Below are positions 1 through 12,090 of a stretch of 64,000 nt of DNA, piece by piece (within the stretch, counting starts at the first letter, position 1; each line of letters begins with the position of its first letter). A program made the translations under genes and the position numbers. The DNA comes from Galerina marginata (Eukaryota > Basidiomycota > Agaricomycetes > Agaricales > Galerinaceae): assembly GCA_023014335.1 (NCBI GenBank), contig JAECYW010000002.1, forward strand, positions 4,154,001 through 4,218,000. The letters run 5' to 3'. The notes beneath the pieces were generated by a model. It saw nothing but the letters and a program-made list of their open reading frames with translations, made no database searches and was not told the origin of the DNA.

Positions 1-23
1 TGTCATCTTTACTTGCTTTGTAG

Positions 24-585
24 GCGCATGGCATATTACCGCGAAGTACTGTCAAACAACGTGATTGATTTCTTGAGATTGAAAGGCGAAAGGGAAGAAA
101 CTATCTCCCTCAAGCGTCGTACGAAAAGGCATGGTGCTCCCGATGAGCAAAACGAGCTCCGTCAAATCATTGCCGCTTTGAGAGACGAGGAGGGCCATTT
201 TTATCGGGCAGGGAGGACTGAAGGCGTCGCCGTAAGTGAAGACTTCGGCAAAGGCTTGGAAGTCTTGGAAGACGGGAAAATAAAAGATTTCATTGCAAAA
301 AGTACCATCACGCCGACGATCACGAAAATGCACAGAAGCGGGTCCCATGAGGCACCTTCTACAACCGAACTTCCCCTCGGAACTGAGGAAATCGATGAAG
401 GGATAGAACAGGAAAGGGAGATTGAACGAATGAATCAGTCCGATGAACTTCAAGATGATGATAGAACCTTACCTCATCATGCAATGGTCACAATTAACGA
501 TGAAATCTACATGAACGAATCAAATGGTCAGTCAACTCAAAGGTTTCAAAAGCTGAACACTTACTCTCGGGCGTTCTGGGGTTAA
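24..585 (+). CDS. 3' exon of an unassigned gene (partial at window edge)
   Basis: An open frame follows a good splice acceptor (tttgtag at 17-23) and runs to a TAA at about 583-585, so this is probably the last exon of a gene that begins left of the window. The roughly 185 residues are charged and mostly polar, with an N-terminal segment likely to be helical and an acidic C-terminal half. A stretch at about residues 60-95 (HFYRAGRTEG, then GKGLEVLEDGKIKDF) looks like a conserved tail, and I think I have seen it in large Agaricomycete hypothetical proteins, but I cannot name the family. The last 100 bases overlap the 3' end of the minus-strand gene at 477-1921, so one of the two 3' ends may be wrong. 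No function is proposed. Confidence 0.35.
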
Positions 586-1921
586 GATTTCGTCGTGCTC
601 TTCGTCTTCAACCATCTCCAGGCGTCGCTTTTCTGTAGGCTTTCCAAAAAATGCTTCATGGGGTGACGGTGGTTCCCAGTCATCGCTGTCCTCATCTGGT
701 ATGTTCTCACGAAAGCGAGTGGAATCCGAAATAGAGCCGTGTACACTTCGGAGAGGAGAGGAGGAAGGCGAATGGTGAGTTTGGAGGTCGAAGAAACAGC
801 CAGATGGCGGAACAGGCGGGATTATGTTCTCCTTCGGGGGTTGCTTGTTATTCTCTGTAAAACAGGAAGTGAGAAAGTATAAGTATTATAGTCAGATGTG
901 CAATCTAACCTTTATTCTTCAAGCGAGTAGCAGCCCCCTTCTTGAGTTTGGCTGTCCGGAGTGTATCTGTATCAATAGGTGTACCCAGGTGATACTCATG
1001 GCCGAAGTTGTTGAAGATCTCGTTAATCGAACGAGTTGAAGACAGTGATTACATAACAGCGGCGTCATATGGAGATCGGGTATTAATCCAGCCGCACGAC
1101 CCAAAACCCGAGATGTCCCAAGAGCATAACCACTCCACAGAAGGTTGATCAGGTTCAGGATTAAGAATGTTCAAAAAGGTACCAACACGGGGGCACCGTC
1201 GAGAGAAATCGCAAACTATCGAAGACTGTATAGCACTTAACCAAGCCTGCGGAAATTTTTCCTTAGCGAGAACAGCGAACCAATCTCCGCAATCATCCGT
1301 TTTATTCATGGTCTCAATGTCAGAGATCCGGCTCGAAATCAGCGCCATCCACATAAGAAACCAGTCTCGAGAGGCGGCAATACGAAGGCGAGCAGAACGA
1401 TGGGAAGGATATGACTTGTTGAAGCCGAGAAGGGATGGAGGGATTGGCTTGAGAGCTGCGCGAACTCGAGTACCATAAGCCTTCGCCAGGAGATGAGCGG
1501 TACGAATGAGAGAGTTTTCCACCTGCAGCCACTGTTTGACCTGTTCAGGTGCAAGGGCAAATTGTTCATGATCGTCTTCTCGAGGTTTGATGTGAGAGAC
1601 AACATCCCGGAGGCAACTAAAAACAAGGCCATCGAAAGAAGGTCGTAAGGTGACATGAGATAGAAAATGGTATGGCTTCGTCCACCATCGGGGAGATAAG
1701 AATGTCTCGAATTTGGCCCCGCGAGCAGGAAAGAGGTAGGAACGACTAGGTTGAGGTACATCAACCTGTCGAGAACAGTTCGGCGAGTAAAAGATGTCCC
1801 CTGCTGGACTGAGGAAAGCATGACCTGAGGAATGGTCAAGTTTGTTTGGTGTGTAAACCTTGCCTGTATAGGCGAATGACATTCTGCGGAAGCCAGTTAA
1901 ATACGTCGGGGGACATGGCAA
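477..1921 (-). CDS. Hypothetical protein, four exons, tryptophan-rich DWFLMWM family
   Basis: The reading frame starts at an ATG at 1921. Exon 1 runs to about 1050, and three short introns with GT-AG ends follow. The exon near 845-590 has a strong acceptor (ttttacag) and a strong donor (gtaagtgtt), and a short last exon gives a TGA at 477-479. Exon 1 (about 285 residues) holds a conserved-looking block, HLLAKAYGTRVRAAL, followed by RIAASRDWFLMWMALISS; I recall similar blocks in uncharacterised Agaricomycete proteins. Exon 2 reads NNFGHEYHLGTPIDTDTLR, and exon 3 is a proline/serine-rich acidic tail likely to be disordered. No transmembrane segment, signal peptide or catalytic motif stands out. 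The 3' end overlaps an opposing exon. The function is unknown, and the gene model rests on splice signals and an open frame through four exons. Confidence 0.58.
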
Positions 1922-1979
1922 TATTGATGAAACAGCTCACATTAGTTGTTTGCTGCAAGCGAGAGGCGGTGGTCATAAA

Positions 1980-4900
1980 AAATATCACAAAAGCCTAAAA
2001 AGAACGCTCTTAAGCAAACAGAACAAGTCCTCAATCATTCTAAAATTCACAGGTGCTGGATTTCAAACCGAGTTTGACAATCAGACTGAGTCGTAGGTGG
2101 TTGTTGACACCTTTGGCAGCAGTTGCGGAACCAACTAGGCCGGGTTCTTTGAACCAAAAGAACCCCTCCAAGAGGCGTTTTGACACCCGCTCCCTTCTCC
2201 TATATGTCCCGATTAGGACAGTCATATAGTACAGAGGTCGCCAAGTGTATCCCAGAGAGATGCTAGAGTAAGAAGGGTAATCTTAGGACGAGGGTTTTGG
2301 GATTATTCTGCCCTTGAACTCACAATAAGCACAGTAATAGAATCTAATCATTGAATTTATCGTACACGCCGACATTTGAGCGCAGGGCAGATCTGGGGAG
2401 TAATTGGATTCTATCGCGCAGCGCTCCCAAGAGCGCTCTGACGAGGTTCATGAGGCTCTCGAGCCTGGCTGTCCTCCTGTCTATCGCTGCATAGCACTCC
2501 TGCCGCCCGCGAGCGTCCAAAATCGACATATAACCCGTCCCACCCACGACCGCTCCTCTATCCGCCAATCCATCACTTTCGTCGAAATCGCTCTCTCTCT
2601 CGAGCGCCGTGATTCGCCTCGTTGGGCCTTCGAGCCGGCCTGCCCATCCACCTCATTTCATTGCACGGAACCCTTGACAGTGCCGGACTCCACTGCCCTC
2701 CACTCCACTGCTTGTGTCAAATGGTATCAATCCGAACACTGCTACGCGGCCCTCGCGAGCACTCGATGACAAAAATAAGGCACCTACAGGAGACATTGTG
2801 CAGAGAGAGGAGTGGTGGAAGACGTTGCGTCAGGGTGGCGGAGAGAACGAGGCTTGTGGTTTCGAAACGTGAGGGATGGCAGACGGGCGTTGGGGAGAGC
2901 GCTTCGAGAATACTCGTGGTGGTTGCTGTGTCTGCGGCTTTGGGCCTATAATGCTAGCCACGCCGTCTTCATTCCGGAAGGTCACAACCGATGCAATCCA
3001 TCCCTCAGCTCTGTCAAACAGCAGCGCAATTTGACTCGGTTTCTTATGGCATGCTTGTTCACCTCCACTCCCTGAAGTGACAGTCTGCGTCTTCTTCCTA
3101 TCCTCTACAAGGAGAACAAGCCCAGCAAGTAGATGCAGGAGGACGATCCTTCCATTCTCCACATCCACACACCCCTAGGCGGCGGTTGCTGGTAGCGACT
3201 TTGATCTTGCCACCATGCCCAGCTGGCATCTCTGTGCAGATAGCGCAGGCAGCGGAAAGGTGGGGCGAATCAGTGGACGTCGGGTTAATGCCAACAACAT
3301 AGTGAGCGGATTACGTCGTTTGGCCTGAGAGTGGGTAAGACGCCGACAAAAGCACCCAATATTGGCGCAGGATTTGCTGGAGTACCAGGCGGTTCTGCTG
3401 GTGATAGCCTGCATGGGCGGGTGGTCTTGCAAGGTCACAATTTTAAAGCTCGGAGCATGGGCGTGGCAAGGTGGTGGAGGAAACACCTGCGTCACGAAGC
3501 GCCTGGCGACCCTTCTCGGAGACTTCTCGTGCGTGTCTGATTCCTTCTTGAACTCCTCAGCAGAGCACCGTAGCTCTATCAACTCATTCTCACCACCTTG
3601 ATGTTGAACATGCTCTATCATCCTCCAACCACATAATCTTGCACGGAGCAAGTACCTAGCGCTCGAGGAGATTGAGATCGCAAACCTGTAGTATAGTTAT
3701 AAAAGCCGTGGTCGTCTAAACCCAGCAGCTCTTGTTCCCAGCAGTCGGATAACCAGGAACAAAGAACTACTGGGAGTGAGATGTCGAGGGAGATGGGCGA
3801 AATAGCGCGGTGGAGAGCGAAACCTTGGTTAAGAGGTGTTATGAGGTCGATAATCGGCAGCTAAAAATGTCTTTTCGTCATAAAAGCGTGGTCGGAGGGC
3901 AAAAGCTGCATGCCCATAGTGCGCAATGGAAGTCAGAACGAAGGTAAAACACCTTGAACCACACAAGTTCGATCAACAGCCAAAATTTTCTCACGGACAT
4001 ATTGCAAATGAAATAGACAAGAAATTCAACAACAATGTATGTCTTCCTCTCAGGCCTGAGAGGTCAATGAAAACGGAAAGAGATAATTGTAAGCTCTCTT
4101 CTGATATAATTTTTATTGTGAATTGTCCGTCAAAGTAATAAAAGTCAGACGAGACCTGAATTTGTCGCTCTGAACTTGCTCTGAACCAGGAGAAAGGGCT
4201 GCACTTCGTCTTTAAACGAGGAACCGACTCACCAATTTTTTTTGGAGAACTTCTCGAGTCTTGCAGCATATCCTGAGCTTACACCGAGGCTTTATGTTGA
4301 GGAAACACATATTTTCGTTATTTATCAATCATTATTATCGTGAAGATTCGAAGGGTACAAGGTTACATCGCAGTTTGGTCTACTTCGAGACGCAGACTTG
4401 GCTTGCAGGCCGATGCTTTGCACGGCAGAATTTGTCCCCGGTCGGCTTTGGACTTTTTACCTCCTAATAATTACAGTACACTGTTATATCTATGTTTCTC
4501 GGTCCTTTTATTAGTCAATGTGAACTGTATTGAGCGCGACAATACGGGTACAGTGTTCGACGGGCAGCTCATCGCCCGTACCTCTTCACTATTGTTTTAC
4601 TAGGGCGGAAGATCAGTATAACCCAAAATGTCCGAAGTTAGGGTGGAGGACCGACGTACCAAAAAGCCACGCACGGCGGGGTGATCAACTACGCAGTCGT
4701 CGCCTCCGCCCTTCCTTCGTTGGTCGTTATTTGACTGCGTTGTCGTTTTTTCGCAAGGATATTTGGTGTTGAGTGGAGGTGGGAGTGGTGTCGTAGGGAG
4801 GCTACGTACGAATCCTTAGAGAGAAGGTCACCCCCAGCACCAACGTTCGGAAGGATGGAACGGGCTTACGCCACTCGTCGTTTGCTCAGAAGTCTACCCC

Positions 4901-5843
4901 CTACGAGCTACGCCGCCATGGTCAACATTAGCTCCGTTGAGGCTCGACGCTCTACCCGATCTTAGCAGCTCGGTAACCTCGAAGCACCCAATGACGTTTC
5001 TGTAATGAACACGTCAAAAAAAAATCTGCCGCGGCGGCTTGGATACTAGCACGACGAGATAATGGCAAAAACGACCCAACTTACCTAGGAGGGAGTTTGG
5101 GCCGTGAACGTGCTGCCATCGCTTCGCGTCGCGGCAGCAATCGCACCTGCCTTCTATCGATCTTGTCATCTTCGTCTCGCCGCCGCTCTCGTGCTGGTCG
5201 CGCTCAGCCTAACAGCGGTGTTGGCTTTGTGGCGTCGACCAATCGAGGTTGGGGACGAGGTGACGATGGCGGCAGATGTGGGATGGGTGGTTGGCCACAG
5301 GCCGTAGGCGAGGAGGATGGTTCGGCAGACGCGAGAGCGGCAAGCAATGAATTATTTGTCACCCCTATGTCTCCGAGAAGCAACAGCACAAACTGTTGCT
5401 TCGCCACCAGTTGTCTTGCCCAATCCCACACAAGAAGCAGCAGTCGCCGCCGTGCTGCTGCTTCTCCTGCTGCTAGAGCAGACCCGACCCCGAGAGAGCG
5501 TGCAAGGCAGATGCGAGGAGGTGATGGGGTTGCTTTGAAGTAAGTGGTAAGTAATGAGTGCTGGGATAAAGAAATAAGCAATATGATTATACGAGTCATG
5601 TTTCAACTCTGTTCTCCACATACCAGGACATTGACCTCCAGGATCTCCCCTCACTGAATCTCAGCTGTTATCCCCATCCCATGTTCTTCCACTGCCGGCC
5701 CACATGCCTTGAAATGGCGAGAGCGAGGGGCACGCGGCGACGGGTCGGGTTTGCTCAGGTCGTAGATTGACGATACTGCGGGCTGTTGCCCGTCGGGCCG
5801 CGATGCACGAGATGTTTTGCATGGCGTAGTACGAGGACCACAG
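1980..5843. other. Stretch without a supportable gene
   Basis: Only short, overlapping open frames occur here, several on both strands over the same bases (for example 2404-3168, 3175-3651 and 5097-5650). They lack domains, consistent splice signals or sensible starts. The frames near 5100-5550 come from alanine/serine/arginine-rich low-complexity DNA. I see no RNA gene. Confidence 0.5.
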
Positions 5844-6297
5844 TAGGGTTGGGTAAGTAATTGGGTTTTACTTACCGCTGAATTACTTACCGGTAAGTTA
5901 CCTGGTAAGTTACTGGTAAGTTACTGCCCTGAGGAGGACCGATGTTGGCTGGTAAGTTACTTACCAGGTCATGTGCTTATCTTATCCCCTGTACCCATGA
6001 ACTTGGAGGCCGCGAGAGTCGTTTTCTTAGTCAATTTTTACTGGCCTATCTGATGGGGTATAAAATGTGACTGGGACATCTAATAACTAATTATCTGATG
6101 AAATTTAACCAAAAAAATGATCAAAAACTTCGTAAAATAGGCCGCTCAGCGGGAAGAAAAAAATTAGCTGACTAAACCATGTGATCTGGTAAGTTACTGG
6201 TAAGTTACTAGTAACTTACCAGTCCTCCTGAGCAGAAAAAATTTTGGAGGTAACTTACTGGTAAGTTACTGCCCTCCGAATTACTTACCCAACCCTA
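5844..6297. mobile_element. Non-autonomous hAT-like DNA transposon (MITE), 454 bp
   Basis: The ends are a perfect 19-bp inverted repeat (TAGGGTTGGGTAAGTAATT and its complement). The 8 bases GACCACAG directly precede (5836-5843) and directly follow (6298-6305) the element, which is an 8-bp target-site duplication. Both subterminal regions carry many copies of GGTAAGTTAC in direct and inverted orientation, the layout expected of clustered transposase-binding sites. There is no coding capacity, so a transposase would have to act in trans. An 8-bp duplication and short inverted ends point to the hAT superfamily. That class is inferred, whereas the ends and duplication are seen. Confidence 0.88.
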
Positions 6298-6712
6298 GAC
6301 CACAGACATGAGAGTTAAGGTCAGGTTTGGTAAGTGCTGAGCGCTGAGCTGGGAAGGATGCGGTAAGCGGGCGATGAGGTCAGCATCCGAGAAAGGGCGG
6401 CAGGACAAAGCCTCCCGTTGTTGTCGTGGTATCTGTGATGGATTGAAATCTATTTTTGGATGTGGCGGTATTGCGGGAGATGAGCATTTTGGGGTGTTTA
6501 ATCGGTTCCTTTAACCCGACCTAACAGGGCAATGATCCTGAGATAAAGTGCTGCCAAAGGTGGTTGTTGAACTGTAAAGTCTGCTTGCGCTGGAGTTTGA
6601 GGAATAGAAAGTCTTATGATTAGGATACCCAGATCATAAACGCTAAAAGAACGTGTTTTGGGAGCCCAGAACACGTCAGTGAAAGGGATAGTTCAAAGCG
6701 GAAGTCGTTGGG

Positions 6713-7546
6713 TAGTCTCGGCTACCCATACTCTAACGGGACGAGTTCCCAATCGGGAACACTCTCCGTGAGAGTCTGGGCTACAACCAACACCTGCAAG
6801 AGGGTTATGCGTTCGGGGATTTCGGAGTTTTCAACACAGCCTGCTGTTCCCATCAAATGCGCTAATTATAGGGGGTTTATGCGGTCAGGGATTTTCGAAC
6901 TCTCGACGCGTCGATAACGGTCGCGTCCACTGATATGTGTCTCGTTGATCATTAATTTTTACTCATTCATTCCATGTTTCCACTCGATATTATAATGTCT
7001 TGATTCAACTTATCTATTAGCCTCTATAATTATGCTGTTGCAGTCTGAGGCCCGCCAGAGAGCTTCAAGCCTTCCATCAAGTGTCCATGAGCAGAACATG
7101 TCCATTATCAGCCAGAAAAATGTTGGCAGCATGTTTGATTTTGCTGTCCTATGAGGCAAATAGGTACCTGGCGAGGGGCGACGAGCAGGTGAGCTAAATA
7201 TCGCTGCTACATATTGCTTCAGGTTCTTCAAATGTAGGATCCTCGATGTCAAGGCGGACAGGATAGCGCATAGGCAGGGTCATTTGGTGGGCCATCTTAG
7301 TATCAGGACGTACATAGAGGAATAAAAATAAAAGAGAGCAGAACTGAGAAGACTATCAATTGCTTTCGTGGATAGGGGCCAATATGATAACAATCAACGC
7401 ATTTGATGGGACAGCAGGCTGTTGTCGAGAACTCCGAAATCCCCGAACGCATAACCCTCTTGCAGGTGTTGGTTGTAGCCCAGACTCTCACGGAGAGTGT
7501 TCCCGATTGGGAACTCGTCCCGTTAGAGTATGGGTAGCCGAGACTA
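6713..7546. mobile_element. Non-autonomous Mutator-like element with long inverted ends, 834 bp
   Basis: The first and last roughly 150 bases are inverted copies of each other, beginning TAGTCTCGGCTACCC and nearly identical until about 6860 on the left and 7390 on the right. The 9 bases GTCGTTGGG flank both sides exactly (6704-6712 and 7547-7555). Long inverted ends with a 9-bp duplication are the hallmark of Mutator/MULE elements. Inside the left end a degenerate second copy of its inner part (TTATGCGTTCGGGGATTT, then TTATGCGGTCAGGGATTT near 6880) suggests growth by tandem copying. The roughly 500-base core has no convincing gene. Open frames in it are mirror images created by the inverted ends. 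Confidence 0.88.
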
Positions 7547-7635
7547 GTCGTTGGGAAGTCTTTCGAATTCGTATTTAATTGTTTGGCAAGTGCCTCCAGT
7601 CACATGTCACAGAGACAAGATTGTTGATTCGATTA

Positions 7636-7669
7636 TGTCAGCGAGCTCGACTGATCGAGCTCGCTGACA
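7636..7669. repeat. Perfect 15-bp inverted repeat with 4-base loop
   Basis: The arms TGTCAGCGAGCTCGA and TCGAGCTCGCTGACA flank CTGA without a mismatch. It lies 90 bases beyond the Mutator-like element and could fold as a hairpin in DNA or RNA. No transcript context is visible, so its role is unknown. Confidence 0.8.
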
Positions 7670-8855
7670 AATAATTACAAACTCGGCCCGTATTGGACCC
7701 CGAAATCCCTAAGCAAAGTGCATACTCGCCGGAGGCTGCCCGCGTCATTTAAAAGGCGTGGATAAGTTCCAACGGTGTCCAAGCGCGCCGCATCGTCGCC
7801 AGAATTTGGCTTCAGGTCGGACCAAACTGCATCGTTAGGCGATTATTTACTTCACAAGGATTAAAATCTAGAACAGGCAGTAATACTTACCCAGTGCGGC
7901 TCAGGTTTGCTGAGGAAAATGCCTCGTGCGGTCTCTAGCTCCGCCACAAGTAGTACAAAGTCCCCAAGACGAGTTGTTCCGCTAGTTCTGCAGGCTCCAT
8001 GGCCGGTAGGCGATTTGCTGACTTCTGGAAGTTGTTTTCCATTGAGCGAAAGAGGGCGCCGGCGCTGTATTGGGTAATTGAATACCGACGTTCCCCAGCT
8101 TGGATGCGCGGTCGAACCAGGTGGAAATTCTACAACCCAGCTAAGGTCACAAAATCAAGTGGCCGCCTTTGATGAGGGGAAATTTCGGTGAAGGGAGGGG
8201 TCATTCTCTATCAGTGCGTTGAGGAACTTGTTCTGAAAACTGCGAAGCGTCGGGGCCCAGGTTGAGAAACCCCCTAGGTAGGCACTCTTAGGGAGGGCGA
8301 GGCGGGCAAAGGCGCCGAGGCGGCGTAGCTGTCCAGAGCCCAGAGATCCTTTGAAATTCGTCCAACACAATGGCCCTTTTTTGCGCCATTGTTTTGGGAG
8401 GGGGTGGGTCCGTCGTTGGAAGGGCTTGGAAGGCGGGTCGGGGCGGGTCGGGTCGGGAGCCGCTGGGATGCTAGGCGAGAGGGTGAAGGGGAGTAGGTGA
8501 GGGACGAGAGGGGTGACAGGTCGGCTTCATCGTCGGAGTCGTACAGCGCGTGCTTTTCGGGCTGGATGCCTATACCAAGGCCTTCTTGCTGAAGTCGAAG
8601 TCGAGGTCCCTGGGGTAGAGGTCTGTGACCTGAGGCTCTAAAATCCTGGTTAGCGAGTTAGGCGAGTCTGGAGGGGGCGCAGCAAGTGAATTCCTTGCGA
8701 GGTATTCACGTTGCCGCGTGTTGGGATGCGAGTGAAGGGAGACGGAATATAGCACTTTTGAGGGAAGTCAGGCCTGCGTAACCAATTTGAATCATCAAGA
8801 CACGACGCGATCAATCATCACAGCACGTGATATTATCTGCACTGCCACAAGCGCG
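7670..8855. other. Intergenic stretch without a supportable gene
   Basis: There are only short frames on both strands. Part is G-rich (8390-8530, repeated GGGCGGGTCGGG-like runs). I see no domain, RNA gene or clear repeat. Confidence 0.4.
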
Positions 8856-8865
8856 TATATATTTA
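8856..8865 (+). promoter_or_regulatory. Candidate TATA box for the 8912 gene
   Basis: TATATATTTA lies about 50 bases upstream of the ATG at 8912, within a TATA box's usual distance if the 5' leader is very short. There is no experimental support. Confidence 0.45.
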
Positions 8866-8911
8866 GACCGTTTGTTTGTTGATTTCTTGGTTGAACATCT
8901 CTCCCATTGTC

Positions 8912-9995
8912 ATGCCTAAGGTCGGCACTGAACGTTCTTCCTCTCGCCGTCAACAATCTCTTCCATCTGGCGCAGTGCCGTCCCCGACCTCCACTTATAC
9001 TAAAAAACTAAAGGCGATCCTGAAGTATGAAGACCAGCCTGTCTTATGGCGGGCCTTCACTGTGGGTCTTACTTTCATTCTGAGCGATATATTACTGAAC
9101 AACAAGACCTTCCAGAACTACGCCAAGACACTGGCCGAGATGCACCTCGACCTGCAGTTCACCCCGGCGGTGCAAGACATGGCTCTTAAAGCCATTCGGG
9201 AAGGGGTATCTATTATCTATGAGCCTTCTCTGGTTTACACCACTCATTGCTCCCCACTATAGCTTCTGGATAGATATCCTGACTCGTTTACTCGCCAAAG
9301 GAACCTGGACCTGGCCATGCAGGTCGTTATGACGCACCACAACAATGCCCGTCACCAGTTAAAGCACAGAGTAAGCCCTGTAAACCGCTCCCCTCTTTTA
9401 ATCTAAGTGGTCTTTCTGCTAATAGGCAAATCGACCTGCATCTACACGGCCAATTACTCCCCCGCCAAAGAAGCCTGCAGTATCGGCCCAAAAACAACCA
9501 GCTGTGGGTTTCACGGCAAATAGACCTGCGCCGTCCTCTTCAAATCAGCTGGCTACACGTTCAACCGTGCAAATGCAGCCTACAGCATCTGCCTTCACGC
9601 GACTGGCAGAAGGGTCTGCGTCAAATCGACCAGCCACACGGGCAATGCGCCCAGTAGTACTACTACCTGCCCCAAAGCGACGGGTGCCAGAGTCTGCACC
9701 CCTTTCTAGTCGACCTGCAAGGTCGGTGGCTCGGCAGGCCGACGGGGCTGTTCGGGAGTTCCTACACTCTTGCGAACCCGATATGGCAGAGCTATGTCCA
9801 CTCTTTTTGGCCTTCGGCATCACTGACAGTAAATACCTTGACGCGCTCTCCAAGCGGTCGGAGGAAGCCATCTTTGTTGTCCTTGGACACTTTGCAGAGC
9901 AGGCACACCTTGCTGGCATACAAATCACAGAGATGCAGAAGTGCATCATTTATTTCCACCTCCAGCTACGTGCCAAAAAAAGAGCTGCAAATTGA
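8912..9995 (+). CDS. Hypothetical protein, three exons, 323 residues
   Basis: Exons are 8912-9205, 9263-9370 and 9426-9995. Both introns are phase 0 with GT-AG ends (57 and 55 bases), and the frame is open from the first ATG after the TATA box to a TGA. Residues about 25-134 look like a compact helical domain (IREG joined to LLDRYPDSFTRQRN across intron 1). Residues about 135-240 are a Pro/Ala/Ser/Thr linker in which ANRPA-like units repeat (ANRPAST, ANRPAPS, SNRPATR). Residues 240-323 form a second helical module (VREFLHSCEPDMAELCPLF, then SEEAIFVVLGHF). I recall related modules at the C-termini of Agaricomycete proteins, where they look SAM/death-fold-like, but this is not verified. A protein-protein adaptor role would fit but is a guess. 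The gene appears intact. Confidence 0.75.
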
Positions 9996-10402
9996 GGAAT
10001 AATATATCTCTGTTGCTACCATGCTGTACTTTCTTGACATCGTTTTCGAGCCGGGACTCATGTCACAGACTAATCACTCATCATACGTATCATCACATAG
10101 TCTGCTGCTTGCATCCCCTCTGTACATATGTAATCCTTGGCCCCATGATATCTGTATAATGTAACAAAATTGATTCTTGGTTGCATGATACTCAGGATAG
10201 TTGTGATATCTGAAAGGCTGAATTCAACAGAATGTATTGGCTCCACCTGTGATATGTACAAGAAACTTCAAATGTCTAAATTTTTCATCTTTAATTCCTT
10301 GCATAGGCGACGCGCTGCACGCTCTGTGATGCATGCCGTGACAGATGAATTTGACCGCCGCAGCTTGAACCCCCCCGGTCAACGAAGAAGGGGGAAAACA
10401 AC

Positions 10403-10960
10403 GTGCTCTACTCCAACGACTTGAAAAAAGGACGGAGAAGCGGAGGGCTGTCGAAGTGGGATGCAGAATGTTTCGACTGCGGCAAAAACAACCGTTTCAA
10501 GGCCGATTGCTGGGCAGAAGGTGGCAGACAAAGGGGAGAAGGGGCGGATAAAGGAAGGGCGAAGGATGCCGCAGCGGTTGCCAAGGCTAAGGAAGAAAAG
10601 GAGGACGAGAGTGCATCATAGTTTGCGACGACGGCGTTAAAGGATGAGTTGGACGACGCCGAAGGCTGTGGCTGCAGGGTACGAGTTCTCTGACAGGGAG
10701 GGTGGGATGGGACAGTTAAGGAAGGCGGCGATGGAGGCGTGGATGAGGGGGACGGATGAAAACGCGGGTGAGGGGGCAGGTTGCTAGCGGATCTGTTAGA
10801 GCCGGAAGGCAGCAAGGGCAGCAGACAGCATACATGCCTTGAGCACTCCAAGCTATGTCGCCTACGCCACCACTTTCGAGTCGCCCAAACACCAGCTACC
10901 GCCCTACCCGACTCCGGTGCTCCGTCATCGCCTTTGCGGCCTGACTATTGCCCCACGTCC
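10403..10960 (+). pseudogene. Decayed Ty1/copia-like gag-protease remnant
   Basis: The frame at 10403-10621 contains CFDCGKNNRFKADCW, which aligns with a copia gag zinc knuckle (C-x2-C-x4-H-x4-C) except that the histidine is arginine. Lysine/alanine-rich sequence follows, then a stop. After further stops the same frame reads LPDSGAPSSPLRPDY near 10900, resembling the D-S-G-A active-site region of a copia aspartic protease, at about the distance expected from the knuckle. No integrase or reverse transcriptase follows, and I see no LTRs. The assignment to copia is inference from the two motifs and their order. Confidence 0.45.
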
Positions 10961-12090
10961 TTCAACGAACTCGTTGTGAAGTCGATGAGGGATCAGAGGC
11001 AGACGCGCTCCTGTATTCGGCGTCGTACGGTTATCCCATTATCAACGAGCCCTGGGTAAATTTTATTTACAAAGAGGCAGGGATGGAAGCCGACTTCTAC
11101 AACCACCGCAGAAGGGAACGCCAGCTGCAACAAGGGGGGTTCGTCAGCTAGTCTCGAGGGGAAGGTTGAAGGAAAGGGACTTGGATAGACGTGCGCCGAC
11201 GAACCTGTTACACCACCATTCCCCAGTCTTCACCACCTTCACCGGACAGCGCGCCTGCCTTATCCTCAGCACTACCTGTGGCCGAATACCAAATGGACCG
11301 CCCAACGAAGCACCTTCTAAGCCAGAGGCTGAGCCTAATTGAAAAGACGGGCCGGCGCCGTAGGAAATGGGCGTATAATGCCGGATGGCCAGAGAAAGGC
11401 CCACGAAACGACGAACGCCTCAAAGCGCGTTGCTGCAGGTGCCATAGATGTCGATGACGGCGAGACGACAGGTTTTGAAGGTGAGAAAGCCCCGTACTGC
11501 GCGATAGCGGCAGATATCGACGCAGAAACTTTCACCTCCGGACCACGCGAAGACAGGGTGTTGACGTTTGGAGATCCTGATGTCGAACGTTGGGAGTAGC
11601 AAGGTGCGTTCCTCTATTGGTATGGGCTCGAGATCTCTGGGTCCTATGGAACTTCTGGAACAGGTTACCTCCTGTTGATTTCCGTCATTGGTTGCCCAGG
11701 TTGCCTCCACTTGAGGCGAAGTACATATTTTTAAGAAAAGGACTAAGTTGAACGGCTGGAGGGACAATGTATCAGGTCTATATCGTAGCATATGCCACCA
11801 GATTGAGATCAAATCCTTACATGTGTGAATGGGTTGGATAATAAACAGTGGGTTCCCAAGATAGCGAACTGCGTGGAGGAGGAGAGGAGGAAGAGTTTAT
11901 TGAAGGAGAGTGAGACTGAGAAACTACTAGCCGGGGTACTTGGGTAGCTCGTCCCCAGTTATCAGTGGCACCTAGGGCCTACACTGAAACCAGTGCACAG
12001 TGTCCTGTTCTAAACAGGCAGAGCCATCATGCCTGATCAGCCAGACTCTGATACAGTGCGCTATGTAACCGTTATTTGAGCTAGTAAGTA
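10961..12090. other. Stretch without a supportable gene
   Basis: Short frames overlap on both strands. A 10948-11151 plus-strand frame (ending at TAG) reads like coding sequence in part (NEPWVNFIYKEAGMEADFY) but lacks a recognisable domain and may be another relic. Nothing else is supported. Confidence 0.35.

Noticed and set aside
5097..5654. Long open frames on both strands
   Set aside because: Biased Ala/Ser/Arg-rich sequence keeps several frames open at once, with no domain or consistent start.
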